A stretch of 64,000 nucleotides of DNA from Pleomorphomonas sp. PLEO (GTDB lineage Bacteria; Pseudomonadota; Alphaproteobacteria; Rhizobiales; Pleomorphomonadaceae). Below are positions 1-9,190 of the stretch, one piece after another. The stretch's first letter is position 1, and every line of letters begins with the position of its first letter. Location of the stretch: NCBI RefSeq assembly GCF_041320595.1, contig NZ_CP166625.1, positions 1,995,501 to 2,059,500 of the forward strand, given 5' to 3'. The notes beneath the pieces are model-generated. The model was not told the origin of the DNA. It searched no databases and saw only the letters and a list, made by a program, of their open reading frames with translations. Made by a program: the position numbers and the translations under genes.

Positions 1-513
1 CTCCTTTCGATGCTCAACGTTGCCAGCCAACGCGACAAGTTTATCTTTAGCGCTGCAGGAAACGATAGTACCGGCCTTCAAACGCCAATTCGCGCAAAAT
101 ACTCCAGTCCGATGAACTGGGCCGCAATCGTTGCCCGAGAAACGGGGCAGCCGTCCAGTGCGGTGGTGGTCGAAGCCCATGATAGGGATGGGAAGCGCGC
201 GCCATTCTCGGACGTGGGTGGGGATCTATCCTGTCCAGGCGTAGATATCCTGAGCGTTGTTGCTTTTGATAGCGATAAGAAGCTGTCCCGAACTTCTTAC
301 GGGCGAATGTCTGGCACCTCAATGGCCGCACCTTATTGCGCCGCCGGCTTTCAGCTGTTTCGCATGATGCGGCCGAAGCTGACGGGTAAGGAAGCCCTCG
401 AATGTCTGAAGAGAGGTCAAAGGCGCAACGAGGATGGGGTGCCCGAAATGTTCCTCCCTGAGGCGCTGGGAGCTTGTCCGGCTTCCGTCAAACTCTCCAG
501 CTCGGATGAATGA
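1..513 (+). CDS. S8 family serine peptidase (subtilase), C-terminal part
   Basis: The reading frame is open from base 1, so the true start and the catalytic Asp and His blocks lie outside the window. Two subtilase hallmarks are visible: the SAAGND block (oxyanion-hole Asn region) and GTSMAAP, which contains the nucleophilic serine. The protein continues about 65 residues past that serine with no recognisable extra domain. The stop overlaps the next gene's start as ATGA at 510-513, so the two peptidase genes are probably co-transcribed and translationally coupled. Family assignment is firm. Substrate and secretion cannot be judged without the N-terminus. Confidence 0.9.
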   Translation, partial: LLSMLNVASQRDKFIFSAAGNDSTGLQTPIRAKYSSPMNWAAIVARETGQPSSAVVVEAHDRDGKRAPFSDVGGDLSCPGVDILSVVAFDSDKKLSRTSYGRMSGTSMAAPYCAAGFQLFRMMRPKLTGKEALECLKRGQRRNEDGVPEMFLPEALGACPASVKLSSSDE

Positions 514-1433
514 AGATGAAAAACAAGATAGCCACAGCTATGTGCCTATTTGCGAGCTTCAGTTCGCCTGCAATCGCTGCCTGCCCCGAAAGTCCGGCAC
601 CGGACGTTGTTGCCGCAACTCTCGGCGTTGAACAGGCCGCAGGCAATGCTGATTATGTGCTTGTGGAGGAGGGGGGCGATCTTCAAACCATCTTTTATAC
701 TGATAGTGGAGGACGTGCCATATTCGAGGGCGATATCGTTCTTGGCAGTGTGGAAGAGCTTAACGCACTTGGGAAGGATGGTCCCATAAGCCTGGGTGAC
801 AAATCGGAACAAGCCAAGCTGACGCTCGGGCTCGTCGTCAATCGCGTTCTCAACAATAAGGGCGGGCGTTGGAGTTCGGGAGTGATTCCTTACGTGATCA
901 ATGCCGACACTCCTAACGCCGATACAGTTCGCAAAGCGATGAAGATTTGGCAAGACAAGACTGGTTTGAAATTTGTAAAACGGGATAATTCCAACGCAAT
1001 CACCTTTCCCAATTATGTTGTTTTTCGAAGGGGCACAGATCCGAACGCCTGCTATTCCGAGGCGCTTGGGATGAAGGGTGGGGGACAATATGTAGATTTG
1101 GTTGGTGGGTGTGGACTAGGGCAGATTCTTCATGAAATTGGCCATGTCATTGGTCTTGCCCATGAGCAGAATCGCGCAGATCGCTCCAAATTTGTGAAGG
1201 TGAATTTTGAAAATATCTGGCCGAAATATGCCTATGCATTTCAACAGCACGTTACCCAGCAAACAGAATCGGGTCTCTACGATTTTGACTCCATTATGCA
1301 TTATGAGAAAACAGCATTTTCTTGCAATGGTCTTCCAACAATCGAATCCAAAATGGGAGCAACCTTTGGGCAGCGCGATCATCTAAGCGCCGGTGACATT
1401 AAGACAGTGAAAGCAAGCTATAACCTGCCGTAA
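510..1433 (+). CDS. Astacin-like (M12A) zinc metallopeptidase, secreted
   Basis: A 307-residue protein with a signal peptide (basic start, hydrophobic stretch, AIA cleavage-type motif near residue 24). The zinc site HEIGHVIGLAHEQNR near residue 208 fits the astacin signature HExxHxxGxxHE, and SIMHYE near residue 263 is the Met-turn with its tyrosine. A pro-region of about 90 residues precedes a GVIPYVI segment, typical of the start of astacin catalytic domains. The start overlaps the subtilase stop by four bases (ATGA). The paired serine and metallopeptidase genes suggest a shared role such as extracellular proteolysis or zymogen activation; that is inference. The gene is less GC-rich than its neighbours, which may mean it was acquired. 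Confidence 0.88.
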   Translation: MKMKNKIATAMCLFASFSSPAIAACPESPAPDVVAATLGVEQAAGNADYVLVEEGGDLQTIFYTDSGGRAIFEGDIVLGSVEELNALGKDGPISLGDKSEQAKLTLGLVVNRVLNNKGGRWSSGVIPYVINADTPNADTVRKAMKIWQDKTGLKFVKRDNSNAITFPNYVVFRRGTDPNACYSEALGMKGGGQYVDLVGGCGLGQILHEIGHVIGLAHEQNRADRSKFVKVNFENIWPKYAYAFQQHVTQQTESGLYDFDSIMHYEKTAFSCNGLPTIESKMGATFGQRDHLSAGDIKTVKASYNLP

Positions 1434-1460
1434 ACTTTCTTTCCAGCTGCGGGTGGGAAA

Positions 1461-1628
1461 GTTGCTGGCGGAGCTTTCCAGAAACCAGTCTTTCCACTGC
1501 TTGATCTGGTTGGCGTGCATGTCAAACTCCTGCGCCAGCTCGACCATCGTCTTGCCGCCCTTGATCGCGGCCAGCGCGACTTTTGTCTTGAACGCAGGGC
1601 TGTGATTGCGGCGAGGACGTCGCGTCAT
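1461..1628 (-). pseudogene. IS3-family OrfA (helix-turn-helix) fragment
   Basis: Minus-strand translation begins MTRRPRRNHSPAFKTKVALA and continues through ELAQEFDMHANQIKQWKDWF, the N-terminal helix-turn-helix region of IS3-family OrfA proteins. Similarity to the family pattern ends at about residue 54, after which the frame runs into unrelated sequence. No OrfB follows, so this is a truncated remnant and cannot transpose by itself. Confidence 0.75.
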
Positions 1629-1691
1629 CTTGGCTCCTATCCATTGGAAGCTTGCCGTTTTCTAAAGCCAAAAACCACCTATCCGGCCTAT

Positions 1692-1823
1692 TCAGTTTTC
1701 CCAGGCCACCTCATTCAGCACACGGCGGTGGCCGACCCGGGAAACGCCCCGTGGCTTGTTCGGCAGCAGCAGTGAGATGCTGGACCATTCGTGGTTGGTG
1801 AGTTCCTCGCGGCCACGCGCCAC
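1692..1823 (-). pseudogene. IS5-family transposase N-terminal fragment
   Basis: Read from a GTG at 1823, the minus strand encodes 43 residues beginning [20 protein letters not shown] and continuing PNKPRGVSRVGHRRVLNEV before a TGA. This matches the usual N-terminus of IS5-group (IS427-like) transposases from recall of the family. The DDE domain is absent. Together with the neighbouring OrfA fragment it marks a site of repeated insertion and decay. Confidence 0.7.
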
Positions 1824-1864
1824 CCAAGGCTCCTTCGTTCGAAAAGTTTGAATTACGACAAAAG

Positions 1865-2002
1865 TGAAATACCAAGCGGATTTATGAGTTTACCGCCTAG
1901 CGCCCTACGCTTCCGGTGCTCACGAACCTTAAGTTCGCTCCGCTCTGGTTCTCGAACGCGTCGCCATCTGCCGCACCCCAGCGAATTTCGGGTCAGGCTC
2001 GG
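1865..2002. repeat. Dispersed palindromic repeat R1, copy A
   Basis: It shares the core ACGCTTCCGGTGCTCACG and the segment CGTCGCCATCTGCCGCACC, with a right arm CCCCAGCGAATTTCG, with copies near 5.2, 5.4, 32.0 and 45.7 kb. The left arm of this copy is diverged. It lies upstream of the aldehyde dehydrogenase. Confidence 0.7.
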
Positions 2003-2038
2003 CGTTGAGCCTCCGGCTGTCAGATACTTTCATTCGAC

Positions 2039-2056
2039 TGTCGCAGAACTGAGACA
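2039..2056. promoter_or_regulatory. Possible activator dyad upstream of aldehyde dehydrogenase
   Basis: TGTCGC-N6-GAGACA is a near-perfect inverted repeat (5 of 6 positions) about 100 bp before the start codon. Dyads of the form TGT-N12-ACA are used by several sigma-54 activators, including AcoR-type regulators that control ExaC/AcoD-like dehydrogenases. No convincing sigma-54 -24/-12 promoter was found beside it, so the assignment is tentative. Confidence 0.3.
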
Positions 2057-2156
2057 CTGGCGACCTTCCACAAGGTCTGGCCGGCTGGTTTTCGGGTGTT
2101 TCCTACGCAATTCTCCCGACAGCGCGATCAACGCGCGACATATGTGGGAGGGAAAC

Positions 2157-3670
<1,514 letters not shown>

Positions 3671-3674
<4 letters not shown>

Positions 3675-4015
3675 CAGGCTGTTGAAGAAGTCACCCGAAT
3701 GGCTTTGAGGGTGGCTTGGTCGCCGTTGTGATAGGCGAAGGTGACCTCGATGGAGCCATCGTCGAGCAATTCGGCGTCACCGTCGCCGGTGACCTCGTCC
3801 ATTTCGTCTGATCCGGCCCATGTGAAGACGACCATCGAGCGGCTGCAGCCGAGTTCGAGGTTGGCCTGCATGGCGCCGAAGGCGATTTCGCCACGGCTGT
3901 TGGCCCCGATGGTGATTGTGGCCGGGCCACACAGATCGAGATAATCGCGATCCCAGATGTCGGCTTCGATGATGCGCCAGCGGCCGATCAACTGGCAGTC
4001 CGTTGGCACGCTCAT
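3671..4015 (-). CDS. Hypothetical IS passenger protein (114 aa)
   Basis: Begins [20 protein letters not shown], followed by [19 protein letters not shown]. It is small and soluble-looking with no membrane segment. I know this type of protein only as a hypothetical; its fold and role are not recognised. The ATG overlaps the transposase stop as ATGA, so it is probably translationally coupled to the transposase. Its last codons (TSSTAC) are encoded by the terminal inverted repeat, and the stop TAG comes from the duplicated target site. An accessory or regulatory role in transposition is inference. Confidence 0.7.
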
Positions 4016-5181
4016 GTGGGTACCGCCAGGAGTTTGGGCAACCGCACCAGATTGTAGGCGGCGGCACAGAAGGTGAAGGCCCATCCGACGCGGTCGATGC
4101 CCCGGAACCTGGTCTTGCGCTGCCCGCCGATCGTCTTGATCCAGCCAAAGGCTTCCTCGATGCGCTTGCGAATGCGCAGGCTGACACCATAACCCTCATG
4201 CCGTGTCGTGCGCCCGTCGATGGCCGAGCTTCGCCCGCTGGTATTCCGGGCCACGTGCGGCGTCACGTTCATCGACCGCAACTCGTTGACGAAGTCCTCG
4301 CTATCGTAGGCCTTATCGGCACCCAGCGTGATCGCCTCCGGCCGGTCGGCACGCAGTTCGACCATGCAAAGGCCCGCCACCCGTTCGGCATGGCCATCGG
4401 CTTGGGTCAGGCTGGCATCGACCAGAAGACCGTGGCGGTTCTCCATCAAGCCGTGCCCCATGAAGCACAGCTTCGCCTCCTTGCCTTTGCCCTTCTTGTA
4501 GAGCCGCGCCTCCGGATCGGTGGTGGAGACATGGGTATCATTGGTCCGCTTGTGCCCATGAAAATCGGCTTCGGCATTGCGGCCACCACCACCCGAAGGC
4601 GGCGTGTCCGATCCGTCTCTGGGCCTAACGCTCTTCATCGAGGCCCACGCCTCGATCAGCGTCCCGTCGACCGAGAAGTGATCGGTGGACAGAAGCTTGT
4701 TCACCTTGGGCTGCGCCAGAACCGCCCTGAGGAACTTCGCCGCGACGGCCCCTGCCAGCAACCGGTCGCGGTTCTTGGAGAACGCCGAATGATCCCAGGC
4801 CGCATCGTCCACGCCGATCCCGACGAACCAGCGGAACAAAAGGTCGTATTCCAGCCGCTCCATCAAAAGCCGCTCCGAGCGGATCGAATAGAAGGCCTGC
4901 AACAGCATCGCCCGCAACAGCTTCTCCGGCGGGATAGAGGGCCGCCCGATCGGCGAGTAAAGCGCTGCAAAATCTGCTGCCAGGCTCGTCAGGGCCGCGT
5001 TCACGATCTCCCGGATCACCCGCAGCGGATGATCCCGCCGAACCCGCGCCTCAAGATCGACATAGCTGAAAAGCTCGCCGCTCCGCTCGTCTCCACCCCG
5101 CATCCACCACCCTCCAAATCACCGTTCGGACAGAGTGAATCATGCCAGTATTGACGAGGCGAGGCCTTTTTCAACAGCCTG
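3675..5181 (-). mobile_element. Complete IS5-family insertion sequence with passenger gene
   Basis: The element is about 1507 bp with imperfect terminal inverted repeats CAGGCTGTTGAAgAAG (left) and its complement CTTTTTCAACAGCCTG (right). It is flanked by CTAG at 3671-3674 and 5182-5185, fitting the YTAR target duplication of the IS5 group. It carries an intact transposase and, downstream on the same strand, a 114-residue passenger gene. Intact ends, open frames and a matching target duplication suggest recent insertion. Confidence 0.9.
4012..5103 (-). CDS. IS5-family DDE transposase
   Basis: A 363-residue transposase. The N-terminal InsH-type domain contains YSPIGRPSIPPEKLLRAMLL and the characteristic RLEYDLLFRWFVG. 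The DDE core follows: STDHFSVDGTLIEAW (first Asp), LGADKAYDSEDF (second Asp) and EEAFGWIKTIGG (Glu). All three catalytic blocks are present and the frame is uninterrupted, so it is likely active. It occupies the promoter-proximal part of the complete IS element at 3675-5181. Confidence 0.93.
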   Translation of the reverse strand: MRGGDERSGELFSYVDLEARVRRDHPLRVIREIVNAALTSLAADFAALYSPIGRPSIPPEKLLRAMLLQAFYSIRSERLLMERLEYDLLFRWFVGIGVDDAAWDHSAFSKNRDRLLAGAVAAKFLRAVLAQPKVNKLLSTDHFSVDGTLIEAWASMKSVRPRDGSDTPPSGGGGRNAEADFHGHKRTNDTHVSTTDPEARLYKKGKGKEAKLCFMGHGLMENRHGLLVDASLTQADGHAERVAGLCMVELRADRPEAITLGADKAYDSEDFVNELRSMNVTPHVARNTSGRSSAIDGRTTRHEGYGVSLRIRKRIEEAFGWIKTIGGQRKTRFRGIDRVGWAFTFCAAAYNLVRLPKLLAVPT

Positions 5182-5185
5182 CTAG

Positions 5186-5334
5186 AGCCTGGTCGAAATT
5201 CTACTGGGGCGGGCAGCTAGCTTAGAGTGCTGCGCTTCCGGTGCTCACGGACAGGAAGTCCGCTCCGCTCCGGTTCTCGAAGCCGTCGCCATCTGCCGCG
5301 CTCCAGCGAATTTCGATCCAGGCTCTGGAGCCAG
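5186..5334. repeat. Repeat R1, copy B
   Basis: Starts AGCCTGGTCGAAATTC with CTACTGGGG and ends with CTCCAGCGAATTTCG then CCAGGCT, so outer and inner arms pair. An internal CGGAC-aggaa-GTCCG hairpin is present. The IS5 element lies directly against the left edge of this copy. Confidence 0.75.
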
Positions 5335-5337
5335 CCC

Positions 5338-5473
5338 GAAATTCTACTGGGGCGGGCATATGGCTTAGTCATCTGCGCTTCCGGTGTTCACGGACAGGAA
5401 GTCCGCTGCGCTCCGGTTCTCGAAGCCGTCGCCATCTGCCGCACCCCAGCGAATTTCGGCTCAGGCTCTGGAT
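5338..5473. repeat. Repeat R1, copy C (tandem to copy B)
   Basis: Arms GAAATTCTACTGGGG and CCCCAGCGAATTTCG flank the shared core CTGCGCTTCCGGTGTTCACG and another GGACaggaaGTCC hairpin. Copies B and C stand head to tail. Confidence 0.75.
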
Positions 5474-5571
5474 GCTAGCTATCAAACATTGGAGCGCCGA
5501 TCTGGCTGGGCCGGGTCGGCGCTCCATGCTGTTGGTGGGATGAGGGAGCGCTATATCCGTCGCTCGCTCTA

Positions 5572-5712
5572 CCTTCCTGAGGTCCACCTTGAATTCACAC
5601 GTGAATTCAAGCGGCCTTCGCCGGGATGACAGGTGAATTATATAGATGAAACAATCAGATAGCGGCGTGCTTCTATCAAGTTGTCATCCCCGCGAAGGCG
5701 GGGACCTCAGGA
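5572..5712. repeat. Repeat R3 (inverted hairpin pair), diverged copy
   Basis: A CCTTCCTGAGGTCC end, an internal GAATTCAcacGTGAATTC palindrome and a TTCGCCGGGATGACAG arm are followed by an AT-rich spacer (ATATAGATGAAACA) and the inverse arm TGTCATCCCCGCGAAGGCGGGG-type sequence ending in ACCTCAGG. It fills the gap before the DUF4267 gene. Confidence 0.6.
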
Positions 5713-5752
5713 CGAGAAGGCGCCGAGGGAAATATGGGGCGCCCTCTCGGCT

Positions 5753-6130
5753 TCATCCAAGGATCAACAGCGTGGCGGTCGCCACCATCACCGCCGCCGT
5801 GACACCGTGCATGCCCAGGGCGGCCTTGGTCGAGCCTTTGGCGGCGAGAATGACCGACATGTCGCCGAGGGCAATGAAGGTTTCCACCAGCAGGACGATG
5901 CCGACCTCGCGGGGCGTGCTCCACATCATCATTGCCAGCACGACCAAGCCGGAGGTGATGTCGCGCACGCCCTTGAGGCGCAGCCACCAGGGGATGGTGG
6001 GGCCGCCCTCGGGAAACGGCAGGCCGAAGCCGCGCGCCGCGGTGAGCGGGGCCAGCAGATAGAGCAAGCCGATCGCGATGATCGCGAGGGCCAGGAGCGC
6101 CGCTATTGCGAGGGGCATCCAATGCATCAT
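5753..6130 (-). CDS. DUF4267 family membrane protein
   Basis: About 125 residues with four predicted membrane helices. The N-terminal helix (PLAIAALLALAIIAIGLLYL) is followed by LLAPLTAARGFGLP and the LKGVRDITSGLVVL stretch typical of DUF4267 proteins. The ATG at 6130 follows GGAGAG at good spacing. It is divergent from a TetR regulator, with two CTAGC-N3-GCTAG palindromes between them, so it is probably the regulator's target. Biochemical function is unknown. Confidence 0.75.
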   Translation of the reverse strand: MMHWMPLAIAALLALAIIAIGLLYLLAPLTAARGFGLPFPEGGPTIPWWLRLKGVRDITSGLVVLAMMMWSTPREVGIVLLVETFIALGDMSVILAAKGSTKAALGMHGVTAAVMVATATLLILG

Positions 6131-6159
6131 AACTCTCCAATCTAGCGATGTAAGTTCGT

Positions 6160-6194
6160 CTAGCAACGCTAGTTATATAATCTAGCATTGCTAG
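6160..6194. promoter_or_regulatory. Twin TetR-type operators
   Basis: Two perfect palindromes, CTAGC-AAC-GCTAG (6160-6172) and CTAGC-ATT-GCTAG (6182-6194), have centres 22 bp apart. A TATAAT-like -10 element lies between them. A half site CTAGCGATG is at 6142-6150. This suits cooperative binding by the adjacent TetR protein and control of both divergent genes. Confidence 0.65.
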
Positions 6195-6243
6195 AACGTC
6201 AAACGGCGCTATGATGCGGCCTTCGAAAAGCGGGAGATGAGGA

Positions 6244-6819
6244 TTGGGTATCGCCGAGCGGAAGGGCCGGGAGCGGGCCGAGCGTGAGCAGCGCATCGTC
6301 GCGGCGGCGCGCGCCATTGCCGAGCGGGAGGGTTGGGACGCGGTGACCATCCGCCGCCTCGCCGAGGAAATCGAGTATAGCCAGCCGGTGCTCTATTCGC
6401 ATTTCGAGAACAGAACGGCGATCGTCGCGGCGGTGGCGGTGGAGGGGTTTCAAGACATCGCCACCATGCTGCGGGCGGCGGCCGGCGCTTCGACCGGACA
6501 GACCCAGGCGGTGGAAGCCGTCGCCATGGCCTATCTCGATTTTGCGCTCGGTCATCCGGCGCTCTACGAGGCCATGTTCGTGCTGCCCACCGATTTGCGC
6601 TTCGCCGAAGCGGACACCAGAGAGGAATTGCGGGCAGGGTTCGATGCCCTTTCGGCGGTGGTTGCACCCTTCCGCGCCGAGGTGGAGGTGGTGACGGAGG
6701 CTTTCTGGGCGGCTCTGCATGGGCTCGCCGAACTCGAACGCTCCGGCCGCATCAGGCCCGGCGCGCGCGGCGAACGCGTGGCGCTGGTGGTGCGGGCGAT
6801 TGTAGCGGTGGGAGCATAG
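6244..6819 (+). CDS. TetR/AcrR family transcriptional regulator
   Basis: About 191 residues. The N-terminal helix-turn-helix reads RIVAAARAIAEREGWDAVTI followed by RRLAEEIEYSQPVLYSHFEN, a standard TetR DNA-binding domain. The C-terminal part (LDFALGHPALYEAMFVLP) matches the WHG/TetR_C_13 type ligand domain. The start is a TTG at 6244 preceded by GGGAGATGAGGA; the ATG at 6237 is out of frame. It likely represses itself and the divergent DUF4267 gene through the palindromes at 6160-6194. Confidence 0.85.
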   Translation: MGIAERKGRERAEREQRIVAAARAIAEREGWDAVTIRRLAEEIEYSQPVLYSHFENRTAIVAAVAVEGFQDIATMLRAAAGASTGQTQAVEAVAMAYLDFALGHPALYEAMFVLPTDLRFAEADTREELRAGFDALSAVVAPFRAEVEVVTEAFWAALHGLAELERSGRIRPGARGERVALVVRAIVAVGA

Positions 6820-6960
6820 CGGAGGCGGACGTGAGACCGGCCCCCTCAGGGAAACCAAGCCCGTGAGTGAGCAAGGCGCCTCGTCCGCCGTTCCATCGAA
6901 CCCGAACAGTCGCTTGGGCCGCACACAGCCAAGCCCGCCTGCGCAAGGATAGGATGGACG

Positions 6961-7068
6961 CTCTTCTATATTGGCATTGACGTCTCAAAGGATCGCTTGG
7001 GCGTCGCTGCGACTTACCCCTCGGTGGCCACTTACTTGGTCGCCACAGACATCAATAAAAACCCATGA
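6961..7068 (+). pseudogene. IS110-family transposase N-terminal remnant
   Basis: One frame reads LFYIGIDVSKDRLGVAATYP and ends at a TGA after about 35 residues. GIDVSKDRL is the start of the DEDD RuvC-like domain of IS110-type transposases. No usable start precedes it in frame and the rest of the transposase is absent. It is a short decayed fragment in the gap 6820-7196, which otherwise shows nothing I recognise. Confidence 0.55.
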
Positions 7069-7196
7069 TTATCATATATTTACAGATTTTGCCGTGAGAT
7101 TTTTTCCGCATGAATGGCCGGTTCGATGGCCGCTATTGTGGAGCCTTCAATCAAGTTGGGCGGGTGGTTCGCCACTGGTTCCAGCCTGCCGGAGGG

Positions 7197-8090
7197 TCAC
7201 AGAAGGCCGTGCTGGCGGGCGAGGGCCTTGAGGTAGGGCACGCCTTTGGTCAGCACGTCGAAGCGGCTTGGCACGGCGTCGTGGAAGGTGCTGAGTTCGG
7301 CGGCGTAGGCGGGGGTTTCCGGGGCGAAGATCTCGCCGACGAGATAGCCGGAAAAGCCGGTTTCGGCCATGGCGCGGAACGCGTCGGTCCAGTCGACGTT
7401 GCCCGAGCCGGGCAGTCCCCGGTCGCTTTCTGACAGATGCACATAGCTGCACCACGGCCCTGCCTTGCGGAAGCCGGCGCCGACGCCGCGTTCCTCGATG
7501 TTCATGTGGAAGGTGTCGAGGTGCAGGAACAGGCCGCAATCGGCAAAGTCGTCTTCCTCGGGATGGCTGCCGCTCAGCTTTTCCAGGAACTCCACCCCCT
7601 GGGCGGCGGTGTTGATCAGGTGGTTCTCATAGCGATTGCAGGGTTCCAGCCCCAGCGTCATGCCAAGGGCGCGCGCCCGTTCGACGACCGGCCGCAGCGC
7701 GGCGATGGCGCTGTCATATTCTTCCGCCGTCGGGCAGGCGCCCGAATGGGTGTTGATGGCGGTGTAGAACACGCCAGTCAGCAGCTTGCTGCCGAGCTGA
7801 TGCGCCGTCTCGAGCGCCTTGAGCAGCAGCCCGGTGGCGGCGTCCGGGTTGATCGCCGGGGCAAAACCGTCGGGCAGGCAGATCGAGGCGGTGGGCTCCA
7901 GCCCGTATTTGTCGAACAGCGCGCGGGAGTGCCGGGCATCGATGCTGTCGGGATCGGCGAGCGAGATTTCGATCACCTCCAGCCCATGCTCGGCCGCCTC
8001 CGGCAGGATGCGCTCGGCGGCCTCTGTCGTCCAATTGGGTGTCCAGAGGTTGGCATGCATGCCGATGCGGCAGGTCTGGCGACGGCTCAT
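7197..8090 (-). CDS. Sugar phosphate isomerase/epimerase, D-tagatose/D-psicose 3-epimerase-like
   Basis: A 297-residue TIM-barrel protein of the AP endonuclease 2/xylose isomerase-like superfamily. Metal-binding and catalytic positions of the ketose 3-epimerase group can be picked out: GLEPCNRYENHLINT (Glu), FLHLDTFHMNIEE (Asp, His), YVHLSESDRGLPGSG (His, Ser, Arg) and a late Glu in YLVGEIF. Such enzymes interconvert ketoses at C3. It is the last gene of the minus-strand sugar locus, after the importer ATPase, so it probably acts on the imported ketose before or after phosphorylation. The exact substrate is not determinable. Confidence 0.8.
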   Translation of the reverse strand: MSRRQTCRIGMHANLWTPNWTTEAAERILPEAAEHGLEVIEISLADPDSIDARHSRALFDKYGLEPTASICLPDGFAPAINPDAATGLLLKALETAHQLGSKLLTGVFYTAINTHSGACPTAEEYDSAIAALRPVVERARALGMTLGLEPCNRYENHLINTAAQGVEFLEKLSGSHPEEDDFADCGLFLHLDTFHMNIEERGVGAGFRKAGPWCSYVHLSESDRGLPGSGNVDWTDAFRAMAETGFSGYLVGEIFAPETPAYAAELSTFHDAVPSRFDVLTKGVPYLKALARQHGLL

Positions 8091-8117
8091 GGTCTGGTCT
8101 CCTCACACGCCGCGTCG

Positions 8118-9185
8118 TCAGTCGGTGAATACGTGGCAGGCCTCAGTGGGGAAGCGGCAGGTGACGCGTTCGCCGGCATGGATGTTGGGCAGGTCGCGCG
8201 GCTGGCGCATCACCATCGGGCTGCCGGAGAGGTCGATGTGCAGCAGCGTGTCGCAGCCGAGGCGCTCGACCACCTGCACGGTGCCGCTGACACGGTTGCC
8301 CTCGGCCATGCCGTCGCCGAACTCGATATGCTCGGGCCGGATGCCGAGGGTGACGCGGTTGGCCGACAGCGGCGCGGCGCCCTGGTCGGCGACGATCTCC
8401 GTGCCGTCGGGCAGGCGCAGCAGCCAATCCTTCTGGGTGTAGCCGGCGATGTCCGCCGCAAAGAAGTTCATGGGCGGCGAGCCGATGAAGCCGGCGACGA
8501 AGCGGTTGGCGGGGTGGTGGTAGAGATCCATCGGCGCGCCGATCTGCTCGATGCGGCCCTTGTTCATCACCACGATGCGGTCGGCCAGCGTCATTGCTTC
8601 CACCTGATCGTGGGTGACGTAGACCATGGTGGCGTCGAGGTTCTGGCGCAGGCGGGCGATCTCGACGCGCATGCCGCCGCGAAGCGCCGCGTCGAGATTG
8701 CTGAGCGGTTCGTCGAGCAGGAAGATGCGGGGATCGCGGGTGATGGCCCGGCCGATGGCGACGCGCTGGCGCTGGCCACCGGACAGTTCGCGCGGCATGC
8801 GGGTGAGCAGCGCGTCGAGCCGCAGCTTCTCGGCGGCGGCGCCAACCTTGCTCCGGATCTCGCCCGCCGTCTTGCGGGCGATCTTCAGCCCGAAGCCGAT
8901 GTTGGCGGAGACGTTCATGTGCGGATAGAGGGCGTAGGACTGGAACACCATGGCGACGCCGCGCTCGGGCGGCTCGGCGCCGGTGACGTCCTCGCCATCG
9001 ACCAGCACCTTGCCGGTGGTGGCCGGTTCGAGACCGGCGATGATCCGGAGCAGGGTGGATTTGCCGCATCCCGAGGGACCGACCAGGGCGCAGAACTCGC
9101 CATGCTCGATGGCAAGGTCGAGCGGCGGGATGATTTCGAGGGCGCCGAACGCCTTGGAGACGGACTGAAGCTCAAGCTTGGACAT
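8118..9185 (-). CDS. Carbohydrate ABC transporter ATP-binding protein (MalK/UgpC type)
   Basis: A 355-residue ATPase of the CUT1 class. Walker A GPSGCGKSTLL, signature LSGGQRQRVAIGRA, Walker B IFLLDEPLSNLD and the switch His in YVTHDQ are intact, followed by the C-terminal OB-fold regulatory region (LGIRPEHIEFG). The start MSKLELQSVSKAFG at 9185 fits the family; the longer frame reads only into the kinase gene. It lies 5 bp after the kinase gene and energises the two permeases at 10.6-12.4 kb. Confidence 0.93.
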   Translation of the reverse strand: MSKLELQSVSKAFGALEIIPPLDLAIEHGEFCALVGPSGCGKSTLLRIIAGLEPATTGKVLVDGEDVTGAEPPERGVAMVFQSYALYPHMNVSANIGFGLKIARKTAGEIRSKVGAAAEKLRLDALLTRMPRELSGGQRQRVAIGRAITRDPRIFLLDEPLSNLDAALRGGMRVEIARLRQNLDATMVYVTHDQVEAMTLADRIVVMNKGRIEQIGAPMDLYHHPANRFVAGFIGSPPMNFFAADIAGYTQKDWLLRLPDGTEIVADQGAAPLSANRVTLGIRPEHIEFGDGMAEGNRVSGTVQVVERLGCDTLLHIDLSGSPMVMRQPRDLPNIHAGERVTCRFPTEACHVFTD

Positions 9186-9190
9186 GGTGA

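Noticed and set aside
2060-2110. Sigma-54 promoter for the aldehyde dehydrogenase
   Set aside because: The best candidate (TGGCCGG then CTGGTTTTC) lacks the GC at -12 with correct spacing, so only the upstream dyad is reported.
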